DNA from: an uncultured bacterium | GTDB lineage: Bacteria; Cyanobacteriota; Vampirovibrionia; Gastranaerophilales; Gastranaerophilaceae | DNA length: 64,000 nt | Reading direction: 5' to 3' | Assembly (NCBI GenBank): GCA_958366705.1 | Contig: CATXCB010000003.1 | Coordinates: 62,001 to 126,000 of the forward strand | In this document: positions 26,638 through 35,781 of the stretch, in pieces | Numbering within the stretch: position 1 is the first letter of the stretch | How the letters are laid out: the number at the start of each line of letters is the position of its first letter | Position numbers and translations under genes: made by a program | The notes under the pieces: model-generated | Told to the model about the DNA's origin: nothing | Database searches by the model: none | The model's input: only the letters and a program-made list of their open reading frames with translations

Positions 26638-27072
26638 TTAGGCTAAAATAACATTTTTTGTATGGGATTCAATAGCTGCAGCATCAGTGTATTTCTGATC
26701 AATTTGACCGGCTTTGAATGCGTGTTTCTGTATTGTGTTCATTAAATATCCGAGACCAACTGCTAAAAATGCAAATTTACCAGCTTTTGCAGGATGTTTG
26801 ATAATTGTTTGGGCAATTTTACTATTTGCAATTTTTGTGCCCATTTTACTTAATACATTTCCAAATGTAGTACCAACTTTTGCTGCAACTTTATTTGTGT
26901 GCTTAGGAAAAGCAATTGCAGCTCCCGCAGTAGTACCAATTAATGCATAGTTAAGATTTGCTTTTAAATTATTTTTAAAATGCTCTTTTGCGCATTCTGC
27001 TCTATTTGTTAAACTTCCTTTTGTTCCATCTACCATAACCGCAATAGGACCAGCATAATTAATTGTTGACAT
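26638..27072 (-). CDS. Hypothetical protein with two hydrophobic segments
   Basis: 144 residues. Two moderately hydrophobic, Ala/Gly-rich stretches lie at about 42-56 (YALIGTTAGAAIAF) and 100-112 (FAFLAVGLGYLMN), separated by a basic region (KHTNKVAAKVG, HPAKAGK). The tail is GQIDQKYTDAAAIESHTKN. The two hydrophobic segments would suit a small membrane or membrane-associated protein. AAGGTGG lies 6-7 bases before the start. I recognise no characterised family; it may be specific to this lineage. Confidence 0.62.
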   Translation of the reverse strand: MSTINYAGPIAVMVDGTKGSLTNRAECAKEHFKNNLKANLNYALIGTTAGAAIAFPKHTNKVAAKVGTTFGNVLSKMGTKIANSKIAQTIIKHPAKAGKFAFLAVGLGYLMNTIQKHAFKAGQIDQKYTDAAAIESHTKNVILA

Positions 27073-27138
27073 AAATAACCACCTTTCAAAATCTACACTT
27101 AATTCATTAACCTTATATATTATTTAAGATTTTTTCAT

Positions 27139-27179
27139 AAAAGAAATTGCTCAAATTTTTCATTTGAACAATTCTTTCT
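27139..27179 (-). terminator. Probable terminator after the ferredoxin gene
   Basis: Imperfect hairpin with arms AAAGAATTGTTCAAA and TTTGAGCAATTTCTTTT on the minus strand, followed by an AT-rich tail. It separates the ferredoxin from the hypothetical gene downstream. Confidence 0.45.
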
Positions 27180-27211
27180 AGCTATATCTACATTTTAGAG
27201 GTTTACAGAAT

Positions 27212-27397
27212 TTAATATTCATCTATTTCAATTGCATTGACCGGACAGCTTATAGCGGCATCAATACACAAATCTTCAGTTTTATCTATATTTGCAGAAT
27301 TTACAAGTGCTTTATTACCTTTCATATCAAAGACTTCAGGATTGATAATTGCGCATGCACCGCACCCTACACAGGAATCCAAAATACTAACCTTCAT
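27212..27397 (-). CDS. Single-cluster 4Fe-4S ferredoxin
   Basis: 61 residues starting MKVSILDSCVGCGAC. Three cluster cysteines are in CVGCGAC and the fourth in SCPVNAI, the pattern of small monocluster ferredoxins. The remaining Cys (DLCIDAA) stands where a second pair could form a disulfide. It is a soluble low-potential electron carrier, consistent with anaerobic metabolism. The start is set by GGAGGG 8 bases upstream, five codons inside the longest frame. Confidence 0.88.
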   Translation of the reverse strand: MKVSILDSCVGCGACAIINPEVFDMKGNKALVNSANIDKTEDLCIDAAISCPVNAIEIDEY

Positions 27398-27480
27398 AAA
27401 AATACCCTCCATTATCAGTTCAGAGATATTATGGAGGATATTTTTAAAATTTATATTAGTATTTTTTCCAATACAGATTA

Positions 27481-28428
27481 CTAATCTTCGTTTGATAAAA
27501 TTTGAGCACCTGATTGCTCTATATTAAGAGTTTTGATATCCGTTTTAATATTTTGACTTTCCCAGGTATCTTTGACGATACTTCTAATTTTATCTAAATC
27601 ATTCTTCTGTGATATAACAAGAATGGAAGAACCTGCACCGCTGATAACGCAGCCCAGAACACTCTCAATATGTTTTAAATTTTCCATAATTTTGTCTAGT
27701 CCGGGCATTAATTTCATTCTGTAAGGCTGATGCAATCTATCTTGCAAGGCAAGCTTCATCAATTCAGAATCTTTAGTGTGAACCGCTTCAACAAACATGG
27801 CTAAACGTTTTGCATTAAAAATAGCATCACCCATTGGAACTTCTTTAGGTAGCACGGAACGGGCAATATCAGTTGAAAGTTCAAAATCAGGCACGCAAAC
27901 AGTTACAGCCCACTCTTCAGGCCAATCCAGTTTTCTGTAAACTACAGAACCATCATCTTCCTGTGAGGAAATAACAAGCCCGCCTACAATTGCAGGAGTA
28001 ATATTATCAGGATGTCCTTCAAGTTCACAGGCAATTGTTAAAAGTGCAACATCATCAGCTGGTCTGCCCAATAATTCATTTGCGGCTATCAAGGCACCTA
28101 CAATAACAGAAGCACTGCTGCCAAGCCCCCTGGCAACCGGAATACTTGAATGGATATTTATTTTAAGCTCACTCGGTGTTTGCCCGATAGAATTATATAA
28201 CAATTCAACAGCCTTATATACAAGACTATTTTCATCTAATGGAATGTGCTCAAGTGATAGCTCGTCAATCGCGCTATCCTCAGCTATTACATTAATTTCA
28301 ATACCGGTACCCGGCAATACAGTTTCCTCAATAGTAATAGTATTATATATTGGCAAAGCCATACCCAGACAATCAAATCCCGGCCCGATATTAGCGGTTG
28401 TTGCAGGTACTTTTACACTAACTTTCAT
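27481..28428 (-). CDS. thrB: Homoserine kinase
   Basis: GHMP-family kinase that phosphorylates L-homoserine for threonine synthesis. The 315 residues begin MKVSVKVPATTANIGPGFDCLG, the standard family N-terminus; the frame extends 20 codons further but those residues are atypical. The phosphate-binding loop PVARGLGSSASV lies at about 86-97, followed by the EGHPDN motif (about 125). CVISGAGSSILV is the C-terminal GHMP motif. No other threonine gene is adjacent. Confidence 0.93.
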   Translation of the reverse strand: MKVSVKVPATTANIGPGFDCLGMALPIYNTITIEETVLPGTGIEINVIAEDSAIDELSLEHIPLDENSLVYKAVELLYNSIGQTPSELKINIHSSIPVARGLGSSASVIVGALIAANELLGRPADDVALLTIACELEGHPDNITPAIVGGLVISSQEDDGSVVYRKLDWPEEWAVTVCVPDFELSTDIARSVLPKEVPMGDAIFNAKRLAMFVEAVHTKDSELMKLALQDRLHQPYRMKLMPGLDKIMENLKHIESVLGCVISGAGSSILVISQKNDLDKIRSIVKDTWESQNIKTDIKTLNIEQSGAQILSNED

Positions 28429-28545
28429 AATCTTAATCTTACCTCTACCTTTCAGCCTTATTATAACAAAAACAGCAAAAAATACCATTTATAATAAGAT
28501 ATTTAAATAATTTGTCATATCTAAAAAGGGCTCTATAATAAGAAT

Positions 28546-29871
28546 ATGTATAAATTTCACCCGTATTTTACAAACGATGGCTCTGTAGGGCTGTATAACA
28601 CAGAATTTGATGATATATACCATAGCGCGTGCGGTGCGCTCACAGAAGCATACGAAAAATTTGTATATCCCATTGATTTTGAAAAACTGTTGAAGAAAGA
28701 TTCTATTAAAATTTTAGATATTTGCTATGGTATTGGTTATAATTCAAAAAGTTTTTTAAATTATCTTTTTTTTGAAAATCAAAGTCGAAAAATTTTTTCA
28801 AAAAATAATATTACTACAATAACACATATCGAAGCGATAGATACAAATAACATCGTACACAAAAGAGCCAAAGAATTCATAAAAAATATTACACAATTGA
28901 CTACATATAACTGGTCGATACATACAAATAATATTTCAAATGAAGAGAAACCGAAAATTTATATAAAAGCTATTGACACTGATAAAAATTTATCATTTTT
29001 ATCACCATTTATAAAAACTGGTCAAAAAAATTTCAAAAATGATGAGCTTAATTTTAAATACAACAAAATTGATAAATTTTTAAATACTCATAAATCAAAT
29101 AATCGCCCAAAGATTAATAAATTAGTTAATTACCTGATTTTGGAAAAAATACTCCAAAATAATCCTGAAATTTTTGAAAATAAAGATGTAATTTCAATAT
29201 TGGAATCAAAGGAATTCGATAAATATTTTGACCCTAAAATTAGGGGCATATTTAATAGTTATAAAAACAGGATGACTTGTTCATCGTCCTCAAGTCATAA
29301 ACTCGCCTTTTTACATAATATATATTATAAGTATATAACTACCTGTTATAAAAAAGTCTTAAAAGCCTATAATTTGCAAGATATTAAATTTGAACTAAAA
29401 AATGATGACGCAAGAAAAATAATAAAAGAGGATAATCAAACTTACAATTTAATTTTTTTAGATGCATTCACACCATCTAAGTGCCCTTGTCTCTGGACGT
29501 ATGATTTTTTCAAAGCTCTTTACAATCATCTTGAACCCGACGGGATAATACTAACCTACTCGACTTCAACTGCTGTTAAGAGTGCTATGATTGAAGCTAA
29601 TTTCTATGTAGGTTATATATATAATGAAAGAGAACAACGAATAACAGGGACTGTAGCTTCTAAATCCAAGGAGCTAATTAAACTACCCCTTTCAGAATAC
29701 GATTTAGGGCTTATAAAAACATCTGCAGGTATATTTTATCGTGACGAAAGTTTAGCTGCGCAAAATGAGGCTATTATCGTGCAAAGAAAATTTGAGCAAA
29801 AAAACAGTTCAAGAATATCACGCTCTCACTACGAAAAAATTTACAAGGAGGGAAAATGCTCTACGATATAG
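28546..29871 (+). CDS. MnmD/MnmC2-like tRNA methyltransferase with a large insertion
   Basis: 441 residues. The N-terminus (LYNTEFDDIYHSACGALTEA, about 16-35) and the SAM-binding motif LDICYGIGYNS (about 58-68) match DUF752/MnmC methyltransferases. So do the catalytic core LIFLDAFTPSKCPCLWTYDFF (about 303-323), GIILTYSTSTAVK and the closing R..GT.A segment. These enzymes finish the mnm5s2U34 wobble modification. The family usually has about 240-260 residues. Here about 150 Lys/Asn-rich residues (about 105-260) sit between the first and second halves of the Rossmann fold, and the C-terminus is extended. Its end overlaps the FAD enzyme gene by 16 bases. No clear ribosome binding site. Confidence 0.72.
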   Translation: MYKFHPYFTNDGSVGLYNTEFDDIYHSACGALTEAYEKFVYPIDFEKLLKKDSIKILDICYGIGYNSKSFLNYLFFENQSRKIFSKNNITTITHIEAIDTNNIVHKRAKEFIKNITQLTTYNWSIHTNNISNEEKPKIYIKAIDTDKNLSFLSPFIKTGQKNFKNDELNFKYNKIDKFLNTHKSNNRPKINKLVNYLILEKILQNNPEIFENKDVISILESKEFDKYFDPKIRGIFNSYKNRMTCSSSSSHKLAFLHNIYYKYITTCYKKVLKAYNLQDIKFELKNDDARKIIKEDNQTYNLIFLDAFTPSKCPCLWTYDFFKALYNHLEPDGIILTYSTSTAVKSAMIEANFYVGYIYNEREQRITGTVASKSKELIKLPLSEYDLGLIKTSAGIFYRDESLAAQNEAIIVQRKFEQKNSSRISRSHYEKIYKEGKCSTI

Positions 29872-31178
29872 TAGTTATAGGAGGCGGCACTTCAGGATGT
29901 GCTGCTGCATATACCAGTGCCAGATTAGGTCTAAAAACACTTCTACTTGAGCGCGGCATGCATTTGGGCGGAACAATAACCTCAGGGCTTGTTGTTCCGG
30001 TTATGAAATCAGGTGAACATCAGATAAATACAGATTTTTATAAAACACTAATTAAGGAATTAAAAGCAGTAGGCGGACAAGTGACATATCAAGACAACCC
30101 TGGCTGGTTTAATCCTGAGTTAATGAAAATAGTACTGGATAAAATGCTGCAAGATGCAGGGGTTGATATAAGATTTCATGCTGAAGTTATTGATGCAGAA
30201 GTGGACAAACATAAAATTATTTCATTAACAACAAACGAAGAAATTTTATCTGTATATAACGAAACGGTAGATACTAATAACGTACTGCATGGAGAACTTG
30301 AAGATTTATCGGTATATATCGAAGCGAAGTACGTTGTAGATGCAACCGGTAATTGTGATTTTGCGAATAAAATTAATTGCGAATTTCTAAAAATGGATTC
30401 TGATTATCAACCTATGAGTTTACGCTTTATGATGGGTGGAGTAGATTTGAAACAATTTTCAGATTGGCTCCTAAAGATTGATAATGATAGAAATGTTACA
30501 TCCGTTGAATACATTGACAACACTATACATTTATCTACAGCATATACCTGGGATACTGATAAACAGTGGGCTTTAGCCCCTTATTTTGACGATGCAGTTA
30601 ACAAAAACATACTAAAAGATACTGACAGGAACTATTTTCAGATATTCACTGTCGCTGGAATGCCTGATACTCTTGCTTTTAACTGTCCTAGAATCGCTGA
30701 AAGTCTCAATCCAAACCTCGTTAAGGATACAACTAAGGCATTAATCGAAGGCAGAGAAAGCATTTTACGACTCTCAAATTTTTGTAAAGCATATTTTCCG
30801 GGATTTGAAAATGCATATATTTCAAATATTGCTGATACTCTGGGGATAAGAGTTTCAAACAGAATCAAAGGTAAATACATTTATACAATTGATGACCTAA
30901 AATCCGGTAAAAAATTTAAAAATCCTGCGGTTATCTCAAATTATCCCGTAGATGTCCACAGAAAAACAAAAAACTCCTCAACTTTAGAGCAAACGGGTGA
31001 ATATCAGCTGCCTATAGAAAGTCTTATGGCACATGATTATGATAATCTATTCATTGTAGGTCGCGGAATTTCAGCAGATTACATGGCTCAAGGAGCTCTT
31101 AGAGTGCAGGCAAGCTGCTTTTCTATGGGGGAAGCCGTAGCCAAATTTATAAAAAAGAAAATATCTAACAAGGTTTAG
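29856..31178 (+). CDS. FAD-dependent oxidoreductase
   Basis: 440 residues. The ADP-binding fold begins at residue 4 (VVIGGGTSGCAAAY), with the ribose-binding acidic residue in LLLERG. HLGGTITSGLVVP follows and resembles the FAD_oxidored (PF12831) family. Near the C-terminus, IVGRGISADYMAQGALRVQ is the second FAD-contact region. The substrate cannot be read from sequence. Its start lies inside the preceding methyltransferase gene with a strong AAGGAGGG site. In MnmC a FAD domain is fused to the methyltransferase, but this protein is of a different flavoprotein family, so the pairing does not by itself show a shared pathway. Confidence 0.78.
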   Translation: MLYDIVVIGGGTSGCAAAYTSARLGLKTLLLERGMHLGGTITSGLVVPVMKSGEHQINTDFYKTLIKELKAVGGQVTYQDNPGWFNPELMKIVLDKMLQDAGVDIRFHAEVIDAEVDKHKIISLTTNEEILSVYNETVDTNNVLHGELEDLSVYIEAKYVVDATGNCDFANKINCEFLKMDSDYQPMSLRFMMGGVDLKQFSDWLLKIDNDRNVTSVEYIDNTIHLSTAYTWDTDKQWALAPYFDDAVNKNILKDTDRNYFQIFTVAGMPDTLAFNCPRIAESLNPNLVKDTTKALIEGRESILRLSNFCKAYFPGFENAYISNIADTLGIRVSNRIKGKYIYTIDDLKSGKKFKNPAVISNYPVDVHRKTKNSSTLEQTGEYQLPIESLMAHDYDNLFIVGRGISADYMAQGALRVQASCFSMGEAVAKFIKKKISNKV

Positions 31179-32526
31179 CAATTTTTTTACATAATATTTC
31201 CATTGCGTTGAGCAGTGGATCGATGGTAGTAGAATATGGTGGAGAATATGTAAAATCATTTCTGCTAAATTCTGCTACCGTCAAATGACCTAATAACGCA
31301 GTTGCTACTGCGTTTATTCTTTTATCAGCTCCAAGAGACCCTATAGCCTGTGCCCCGAGAAGTAAACCTGTAACTTTATCAGCAAGCACCTTTAGAGTAA
31401 TATCACCAACATCCGGCATATAGGCAACTTTATCTGTTTTTGAAACCGTTGCGGAAACCGGGGTATATCCAAATTCTATAGCTTCATTTTCAGTTAAACC
31501 TGTCATAGACATCGTTGTATTCAAACATCTGGAAACCGCTGAACCTAGTACTCCATCAAATTCTGTATAAATACCTGCGGCATTCAATGCAGCACAGCGC
31601 CCCTCTTTATTTGCAGTAGAACCTAATGGAATCCAGACACTCTGACCGCTTATCAAGTGTCTTTCTTCTGTACAATCACCACAAGCATAAATGTTGGCAG
31701 CCGAAGTCTGCATCAATTTATTAACTTTAATAGCTCCTGTTCGCCCGATTTCAATGCCAGCTTCTCTTGCCAGTTCAGCATTCGGAGTAACTCCGGAACA
31801 AATTACTACCATATCAGTGGCAAATTCTTTACCTGAAAGTGTTTTGACAATGGAAGCCTGTTTTCCATCACCCAATAGCTCAACTACGGTCTCACCTGTA
31901 AAAATTTGAAAATTTTTAGGCTCATATGCTTCTAAACGTTTTTGAATTAAATCTGACATATCAGCATCAAAAGAAGACATAATTCTATTGTTGCGCTCCA
32001 GCACAATAACATTTAATCCATTTTTAACAAACGCTTCTAATAGTTCAAGCCCGATAAACCCGCTGCCTATAATTGTTGCATGCTTTGATTGAAGCATTTT
32101 TTCGCGAATATTAATGCCATCTTCTATTTTTCTTAGAGCATATACATTCTCAAAATCATGTACTCCTTTAATATTTGGAATAAATGGTCTTGCACCAGTA
32201 GCAATAATCAATTTGTCATAATCAACCAGCAATGCTGTATTATTTTTACGGCAAACAAGAATTTGCTGCTGTTGAACAAGAATTTTTTCGACTTTTGACT
32301 CAAGAAAAACATCGATGCCAGATGCTTTAAATTCTTCAACCGAACGAACCAGTAAAGCTCTGTAATCAGTAAAATTTCCTTCAATGTAGTAAGGTAAACC
32401 GCATGAAGAATATGATACATGAGTATCATCAGTATAAATTTCTACTGTAGCATCAGGAAGTAATCTTTTAATTTTAGCCGCTGCCTTTGCTCCGGCAGCC
32501 ACACCACCGATTATAACTATTTTCAT
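31165..32526 (-). CDS. CoA-disulfide reductase / NADH oxidase-type flavoprotein
   Basis: 453 residues of the pyridine nucleotide-disulfide oxidoreductase superfamily. The FAD motif IGGVAAGAKAAAKI lies at about 5-18. The single redox Cys is in SYSSCGLPYYIEG (about 39-51), the NAD(P)H fold in IIGSGFIGLELLEAF (about 155-169) and the second FAD motif in IYACGDCTEE (about 275). A C-terminal dimerisation domain follows. One active Cys rather than a CxxxxC pair is typical of CoA-disulfide reductases and NADH oxidases, which help anaerobes handle oxygen or thiol stress. Its 3' end overlaps the convergent FAD gene by 14 bases. Confidence 0.85.
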   Translation of the reverse strand: MKIVIIGGVAAGAKAAAKIKRLLPDATVEIYTDDTHVSYSSCGLPYYIEGNFTDYRALLVRSVEEFKASGIDVFLESKVEKILVQQQQILVCRKNNTALLVDYDKLIIATGARPFIPNIKGVHDFENVYALRKIEDGINIREKMLQSKHATIIGSGFIGLELLEAFVKNGLNVIVLERNNRIMSSFDADMSDLIQKRLEAYEPKNFQIFTGETVVELLGDGKQASIVKTLSGKEFATDMVVICSGVTPNAELAREAGIEIGRTGAIKVNKLMQTSAANIYACGDCTEERHLISGQSVWIPLGSTANKEGRCAALNAAGIYTEFDGVLGSAVSRCLNTTMSMTGLTENEAIEFGYTPVSATVSKTDKVAYMPDVGDITLKVLADKVTGLLLGAQAIGSLGADKRINAVATALLGHLTVAEFSRNDFTYSPPYSTTIDPLLNAMEILCKKIAKPC

Positions 32527-32572
32527 AACTACAATCTAATATGTTCGGGATAAAATTACATTACACAAATGA

Positions 32573-32713
32573 CTAATTAGTACTGTAAGTGTTTAAAATC
32601 ATTCCTTTCATAAATTCGCAATATGAATCTCTATCTTCATCTAAATTTTCTGCTTTTTTGATTAAATTTTTCAATTCAATAATTATCTGTTTTCTAAGCA
32701 ATTCTTCATACAT
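32573..32713 (-). CDS. Small hypothetical protein
   Basis: A 46-residue frame, ATG to TAG, in the otherwise gene-free 330 bases between the flavoprotein and the ABC permease. It begins MYEELLRKQ and reads as a charged amphipathic helix (IIELKNLIKKAENLDEDRDSY) with a short tail ending NTYSTN. The composition and charge pattern look like a real protein rather than random frame, but the ribosome binding site is weak. It could be the first gene of the flavoprotein transcript. Confidence 0.42.
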   Translation of the reverse strand: MYEELLRKQIIIELKNLIKKAENLDEDRDSYCEFMKGMILNTYSTN

Positions 32714-32856
32714 ACTGTATACACACCCCGTATTCAATGTATTAACTATTACAAATACATATACGGCAGATTAGATACTTATCTTTAATAATTTAACAGT
32801 TTGATTAAGAAATTTTAACAGTATATTATAAGTATGTATCGTTTAGATATTAGGTT

Positions 32857-33738
32857 TTATTCTTCTATATATACAAGTTTTTTTCTTAATTTCCATTGAA
32901 TTAAAGTTAAAACAAGAATTACAACAAATAAAACATAAGCAATAGCACTTGCTTTTCCAACATTGAAATATTCAAAAGCATTTTTATAAATTGCATACAC
33001 CAATACATTTGTACTGTCAAATGGCCCGCCCTCAGTCATCAAATATATTAAATCAAATACCTGAAAAGAGCTTATAGCAGTGATTATAACGACAAAAAAT
33101 ATAGTTGGTGAAAGAAGAGGTATTGTCACATTTTTAAAGGTCTGAAAAGCGTTTGCGCCATCAATTTCTGCAGCTTCAAACAGACTTTGAGATATCGCAC
33201 TCAGGGATGACAGAAAAATTATCATATTATATCCTATTAGCTTCCAGACAGAAACAATAATTAAAGCAGGCATGGCAAATTTTGAATCATACAGCCAGTT
33301 TATATGAATATGTAACACTTGATTTAAAAGCCCGATATTCGGATCAAATATCCATGTCCATATAATTCCTATTACTACCATAGGAGTAATGAACGGTAGA
33401 AAATATGCAGTTTTATAAAATTCACTCCCTCTTATTGTAGTATTTAATATTGAGGCAAGAATCAGTGGAATTATAACCCCCAGTATTGATGTTGAAAGGG
33501 CAAAAACAACAGTATTACCCAGAATTTTATAAAAAAGTCCGTTTTTAAAAAGCCCGGTATAATTAGATAATCCTACAAATTCAATTGAGTTAAGTAAATC
33601 CCACTTTGTAAAACTTAAGCCAAAAGAACATATTACCGGAATTATTATAAAAATTAAAGTACCCAAAATTGCAGGCAAAATAAAAATCCATGCTGCACAA
33701 CATTGTTTATTAACAAATTTTTCTAGGAAATTTTTCAT
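32857..33738 (-). CDS. ABC sugar transporter permease (MalF/UgpA type)
   Basis: 293 residues with about six transmembrane helices (first about 15-40). The cytoplasmic EAA loop EAAEIDGANAFQTFKNVTIPLL (about 198-219), which docks to the ATPase, is intact. Early segments FVGLSNYTGLF and PVVIPLILA-like hydrophobic runs are typical of CUT1 permeases. A working importer needs a second permease, an ATPase and a binding protein; none is adjacent. Transcribed away from the phosphohexomutase gene across a 42-base gap. Confidence 0.85.
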   Translation of the reverse strand: MKNFLEKFVNKQCCAAWIFILPAILGTLIFIIIPVICSFGLSFTKWDLLNSIEFVGLSNYTGLFKNGLFYKILGNTVVFALSTSILGVIIPLILASILNTTIRGSEFYKTAYFLPFITPMVVIGIIWTWIFDPNIGLLNQVLHIHINWLYDSKFAMPALIIVSVWKLIGYNMIIFLSSLSAISQSLFEAAEIDGANAFQTFKNVTIPLLSPTIFFVVIITAISSFQVFDLIYLMTEGGPFDSTNVLVYAIYKNAFEYFNVGKASAIAYVLFVVILVLTLIQWKLRKKLVYIEE

Positions 33739-33780
33739 GGTATGATTTAATTATAGAATAAAGATTGGGAGATGTGAATT

Positions 33781-35214
33781 ATGCAAAGATATGAACACGC
33801 GTTTGGCAAAAATGATATTCGTGGTATTTATAACGAAGATATTACAGAAGAATTATTTTACAATACTGGTAGCGGATATGTAAAATGGCTTGAAAATAAT
33901 TCCGGCAAAGCGGCTAAAGATTTAAAAATAAGTGTTTGCATGGATGCCAGACTGCATTCTCCATCCTTGAAAAAAGCATTAATTGGCGGATTATGCGACA
34001 GCGGAGTTAAAAATATAGAAGATTTAGGTCTTGCACCAACTCCAATCGGCTACTATTCAGAGGTTGCACACAATCTTGATGGGGCAATGATTATTACAGC
34101 AAGCCACAATCCTAAAGAATACAACGGATTAAAAATGACTTATTCAAGACAAACTTTAAATGAAAAACAGATTAAAGAAGTTAAAGAAATAACATTTGAA
34201 AATTGGAAAAATATACCAGAAAACATCGAAGAGAAAGACTTTTCAACAGAAATTGTTCCTGAATATATAGCTGAAATGAAAGAAAAATTCGGTGATATAG
34301 GTAAAGGTGTAAAAGTTGTTGTTGACAGTGCAAATGCGACAGGCGGCATAGTTGGTCCGCAATTATACCGAGAATTAGGCTGTGAAGTTATTGAATTATT
34401 CTCTGAGCCAAATGGAGAATTTCCTAACCATCATCCGAATCCAAGTGATTTAAAAACACTTAAAACTCTATCCGAAATTGTTCTCAAAAACAAAGCTGAT
34501 GTTGGAATTGCTTATGACGGCGACAGCGACAGAATTGGTGTAGTTGATACAAATGGCAATCCTTTAACCGGTGATAAATTACTTTTAATATATGCACTTG
34601 ATATGATTAATACTCTGGGCACAAACTTGACTGTTGTATCGGAGGTAAAGTGCTCCCAAGTATTATACGACACTATAAACGAATCCGGTGCCAGAGCTGT
34701 TATGTGCAAAACAGGCCATGGTTACATCAAAGAAAAAATGAAAGAAACAAATGCTTTATTAGGCGGTGAAATGAGCGGTCATACATTCTTTAAAGACAGA
34801 TACTACGGGTTTGATGATGCTGTATATGCGGGCTGCAGAATGATTGAAATCATAGCTAAAAATAAAAAGGTTAATCCTGAATTTAAAATAGAAACATTAC
34901 TCGAGCCATTTACTAAAGTTTATACAAGCGATGAAGTTCGTTTTCCATGTCCAAATCATCTAAAAAAAGAAGTTTTAGAAGCAATAAAAGAAAAGGTTAA
35001 AAGTAATCCAGAAATGTTCGGTTCTGAAATAAAAGAAATTGTTACCTTAGACGGTATGAGAATCGTTTTTAAGGGTGGTTTTGCTCTGATTAGACAAAGT
35101 AATACCGAGCCGGTATTTACTCTTCGTTTTGAGGCGAATAACGAGGCTGAATGCAACAGATTTAAAAATGCAATGATTTCTTCTCTTGAAGATTGCTTAA
35201 AATCAAAAGTTTAA
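33781..35214 (+). CDS. manB: Phosphomannomutase/phosphoglucomutase
   Basis: Alpha-D-phosphohexomutase of 477 residues that interconverts hexose 1- and 6-phosphates, feeding GDP-mannose or UDP-glucose synthesis. The phosphoserine loop is ITASHNPKEYNGLK (about 102-115). The metal loop is AYDGDSDRIGVVD (about 242-254), the sugar-recognition loop GGEMSGH (about 327) and the phosphate-binding C-terminal segment RQSNTEPVFTLRFE. Motifs favour dual PMM/PGM activity. GGGAG precedes the start; a strong terminator follows. Confidence 0.9.
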   Translation: MQRYEHAFGKNDIRGIYNEDITEELFYNTGSGYVKWLENNSGKAAKDLKISVCMDARLHSPSLKKALIGGLCDSGVKNIEDLGLAPTPIGYYSEVAHNLDGAMIITASHNPKEYNGLKMTYSRQTLNEKQIKEVKEITFENWKNIPENIEEKDFSTEIVPEYIAEMKEKFGDIGKGVKVVVDSANATGGIVGPQLYRELGCEVIELFSEPNGEFPNHHPNPSDLKTLKTLSEIVLKNKADVGIAYDGDSDRIGVVDTNGNPLTGDKLLLIYALDMINTLGTNLTVVSEVKCSQVLYDTINESGARAVMCKTGHGYIKEKMKETNALLGGEMSGHTFFKDRYYGFDDAVYAGCRMIEIIAKNKKVNPEFKIETLLEPFTKVYTSDEVRFPCPNHLKKEVLEAIKEKVKSNPEMFGSEIKEIVTLDGMRIVFKGGFALIRQSNTEPVFTLRFEANNEAECNRFKNAMISSLEDCLKSKV

Positions 35215-35245
35215 ATTATTTAATAAAGTTTTATTTTATCATGAC

Positions 35246-35281
35246 AAAAAGCAGGTATGATATAAATACCTGCTTTTTATT
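35246..35281 (+). terminator. Rho-independent terminator of the phosphohexomutase gene
   Basis: AAAAAGCAGGTAT and ATACCTGCTTTTT arms with a short AT loop. The A/T-flanked stem could also work on the opposite strand. Confidence 0.82.
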
Positions 35282-35317
35282 TTCAGCCCCTATGTACTGT
35301 TCAGAGACTTATCGCTA

Positions 35318-35344
35318 TTGATTCCGCAACAAGTTCGGAATGAC
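35318..35344 (+). repeat. Dispersed palindromic repeat, single copy
   Basis: Reads TTGATTCCGCAACAAGTTCG followed by GAATGAC. Same family as the cluster near 12 kb. It lies in the gap between two convergent transcription units. Confidence 0.65.
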
Positions 35345-35373
35345 ATTAGACTCCCTAGTGAAAATTTGATAAT

Positions 35374-35769
35374 TTATTTTTTATATTCACTGTAATCTTT
35401 TGCAACTTCACGCCATTCGTCTTCCAGTACACTGTATGCGTGGCTCCAAAATTTTTCAATTGCATAAGTTTCACGTTCTTCTTTATGCAGAATATGAACA
35501 ACAACATCTCCGTAGTCTATTAAATTCCAGCGATTTTTTGCATCATTCTCCTGTCTTACAGGAAGTCTTGAGAATTCAGTTTTGACCTTATCTTTTGTTG
35601 TTTCCATCAGGGCTTTTACCTGTGGTGTTGAATCGCCTGTAGCTATAACAAAGTAATCAGCCAATGATGAAACATTACTTATATTTAAAATTGTAATATC
35701 CTTTGCCAATTTGTCATCTAAAAATTGTGCAATTATACATGCAAAATTGTGTGAATCTAAATCTTTCAA
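35374..35769 (-). CDS. rsfS: Ribosomal silencing factor RsfS
   Basis: 131 residues. It binds ribosomal protein L14 and blocks subunit joining when nutrients are scarce. Family motifs are LADYFVIATGDSTPQVKA (about 36-53), WNLIDYGDVVVHIL (about 81-94) and EERETYAIEKFWSHA (about 97-111). The start codon is TTG, set by AAGG 7 bases upstream and by family alignment; no ATG is available nearby. Twelve bases after rpiB, so co-transcribed. Confidence 0.92.
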   Translation of the reverse strand: MKDLDSHNFACIIAQFLDDKLAKDITILNISNVSSLADYFVIATGDSTPQVKALMETTKDKVKTEFSRLPVRQENDAKNRWNLIDYGDVVVHILHKEERETYAIEKFWSHAYSVLEDEWREVAKDYSEYKK

Positions 35770-35781
35770 TGTCTTACCTTT

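Noticed and set aside
29856..31178. MnmC1 (FAD half of MnmC)
   Set aside because: The sequence follows the FAD_oxidored (PF12831-like) pattern with HLGGTITSG, not the DAO-type oxidoreductase of MnmC1.
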